Below are positions 62,865 through 64,000 of a DNA stretch of 64,000 bases, in pieces. Every line of letters begins with the position of its first letter. Positions within the stretch are counted from its first letter, which is position 1. The stretch comes from Flavobacterium aquariorum. Lineage in GTDB: Bacteria; Bacteroidota; Bacteroidia; Flavobacteriales; Flavobacteriaceae. The position numbers and the translations under genes are program-made. The DNA lies in assembly GCF_003254745.1 (NCBI RefSeq), contig NZ_QKXH01000001.1, positions 558,001 to 622,000 on the forward strand. Direction: 5' to 3'. The notes under the pieces were generated by a model. That model did no database searches and was not told where the DNA came from. It was given only the letters and a program-made list of their open reading frames with translations.

Positions 62865-64000
62865 ATGAAAAAACTATTACTTTTAATTATTACACTCTTT
62901 TTGATTTCGCAAATATCCTTTGGGCAGGCGGCAAGCAGTTATTATTTTACTGCTGTATCAGGGAGTTATATTCCGCTTTCTGGAGTTTCTGGGGTTGTTG
63001 ATACGTCACTTGGAGCAACGGCTGATGCGGGAGTGTCTACGAGTATTACCTTACCATTTGCATTTACTTTTGCAGGTACAGCTTATTCCGCTATAAAAGT
63101 ATCGCCCAATGGCTGGCTTAGCTTTGGTGCTGCTACGGTAACCGATGCTCAAAACAATACAAATTCACTTGTGAATGCGGGTGTTGCTAAGCCTGTTTTA
63201 TTTCCCTTGTGGGATGATTTGATGTGTACCGCAAAGCCTAGATACATAACGACGGGGATTTTTCCTCATAGAAGATTTAAAGTAGAATGGAGTCAGCAAA
63301 AATGGAATGCTCAATCTCCAGGAGATGTAATTTCTTTTCAAATTTGGTTTTTTGAGACTACAAATGTTATAGAGTTTTTATATAATCAAGGAGCTACAGC
63401 AGTAACGAATAATTCAAGTGGTGCTTCAATAGGAATTTGTGATGCAAACGGTAAATATTTAACACTTACTAATTCCGGAACAACCCCAACAGCAGAATAT
63501 AATACATTTACAACAAGCATTAGCACCAAGCCGGCAACAGGACAAATTTATAGATTTACACCACCACCTGTCACCGGTCTTGAAGCCAGTAAATATTGCT
63601 TTAGTACAAAAACAGTAACCTATGGGATTTTAACTGGAACCACAGATGTTGTAGGGATAACGGCATCAGAAGATGATGCGGTTTCCAATGCCGTTACCTT
63701 GCAATTTCCATTTACTTTTGGAGGGGCCGTTTATACAGACGTGAGGGTTTCCAGTAATGGATGGCTTAGTTTTGGAGCGGCGGCAGTTTCAGCTAGTCAG
63801 AATTATACAAATACTGCTGCTAATGCAGCTTTATCCAAACCTATTTTGATGCCTCTTTGGGATGATTTGAGGGGTACAACAATTCCTAGATATGTAACAA
63901 CGGGAGTGGCTCCCAATCGAATTTTTAAATTAGAGTGGTATAAACAAAAGTGGGATTATCAAAATACAGGAGATGTAATATCGTTTCAAGTATGGCTTTA
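62865..64000 (+). CDS. Secreted repeat protein, cut by the window edge
   Basis: An open frame of at least 378 codons starting at the ATG at 62865, with a signal peptide (KKLLLLIITLFLISQISFGQ). The mature part contains two related domains spaced 216 residues apart: each reads roughly LPFxFTFxGxxYxxxxVSxNGWLSFGAA ... PLWDDLxxxxxPRYxTTG ... GDVISFQxW. Such domains resemble beta-sandwich units of large Bacteroidota surface proteins, usually ended by a T9SS sorting domain beyond this window. Substrate and partners are unknown. Confidence 0.85.
   Translation, partial: MKKLLLLIITLFLISQISFGQAASSYYFTAVSGSYIPLSGVSGVVDTSLGATADAGVSTSITLPFAFTFAGTAYSAIKVSPNGWLSFGAATVTDAQNNTNSLVNAGVAKPVLFPLWDDLMCTAKPRYITTGIFPHRRFKVEWSQQKWNAQSPGDVISFQIWFFETTNVIEFLYNQGATAVTNNSSGASIGICDANGKYLTLTNSGTTPTAEYNTFTTSISTKPATGQIYRFTPPPVTGLEASKYCFSTKTVTYGILTGTTDVVGITASEDDAVSNAVTLQFPFTFGGAVYTDVRVSSNGWLSFGAAAVSASQNYTNTAANAALSKPILMPLWDDLRGTTIPRYVTTGVAPNRIFKLEWYKQKWDYQNTGDVISFQVWL

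Overview
The window is chromosomal DNA from a member of the Bacteroidota, almost certainly a Flavobacterium or close relative. The evidence is low GC with AT-rich spacers, the Bacteroidetes -7 promoter box TAnnTTTG upstream of many genes, lipoprotein signals of the Cys-plus-acidic export type, type IX secretion (T9SS) C-terminal domains, a TonB receptor with a carboxypeptidase-like N-terminal domain, OlsF-like lipid synthesis, DUF4270/DUF4836 proteins and an epsilon ATPase subunit of only 93 residues. No tRNA, rRNA, transposase, phage or CRISPR locus was seen. The content looks like core genome with a few accessory spots.

Layout. 0-6 kb: metG, then a region of small lipoproteins including a decayed paralogue (3522-3710) and a DUF1080 protein. 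6-12 kb: a CDGSH iron-sulfur protein, a PhzF-like enzyme, a tiny basic protein, a DUF4375-like protein, a secreted M1 peptidase and small envelope proteins. 12-20 kb (minus strand): a DUF1800/DUF1501 secreted pair, then a three-gene envelope operon (lipoprotein, DUF4836, membrane-anchored protein). 20-27 kb: nhaA, a D-2-hydroxyacid dehydrogenase, TM2 proteins with DUF2752 and an M48 peptidase in one tight operon, and a fused OlsF-type acyltransferase. 27-33 kb: exonuclease III, an OmpA lipoprotein, an aldo/keto reductase, a MuiA/DUF4139 protein and a VWA lipoprotein. 33-43 kb: a TPR histidine kinase with its LytTR regulator, an AsmA-like/GT51 glycosyltransferase fusion, radA, an esterase-fold protein without the usual serine, and panD/panC. 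42-47 kb: a one-domain glycogen-synthase-like protein, DUF4270 and glmS. 47-54 kb: a TonB receptor with an SGNH hydrolase lipoprotein, then atpD-atpC. 54-62 kb: two barrel proteins, a biotin cluster bioF-bioD-bioA plus a divergent ketoacyl synthase, and recX. The right edge cuts through a secreted repeat protein.

Functional themes are envelope building and export (GT51 fusion, OlsF, glmS, OmpA, T9SS cargo, TonB receptor), cofactor synthesis (pantothenate, biotin) and housekeeping (metG, radA, xth, recX, ATP synthase). The most unusual observations are an interspersed repeat whose arms are conserved while its centre changes sequence yet stays self-complementary; the AsmA-GT51 fusion; a SusC-plug-like segment inside a DUF4139 protein; a one-domain glycogen-synthase relative lacking the substrate-binding loop; and a catalytically complete but divergent ketoacyl synthase at the end of the biotin genes, where the pimeloyl precursor source is otherwise missing. 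I did not find one clearly new multi-gene defence or mobile system.
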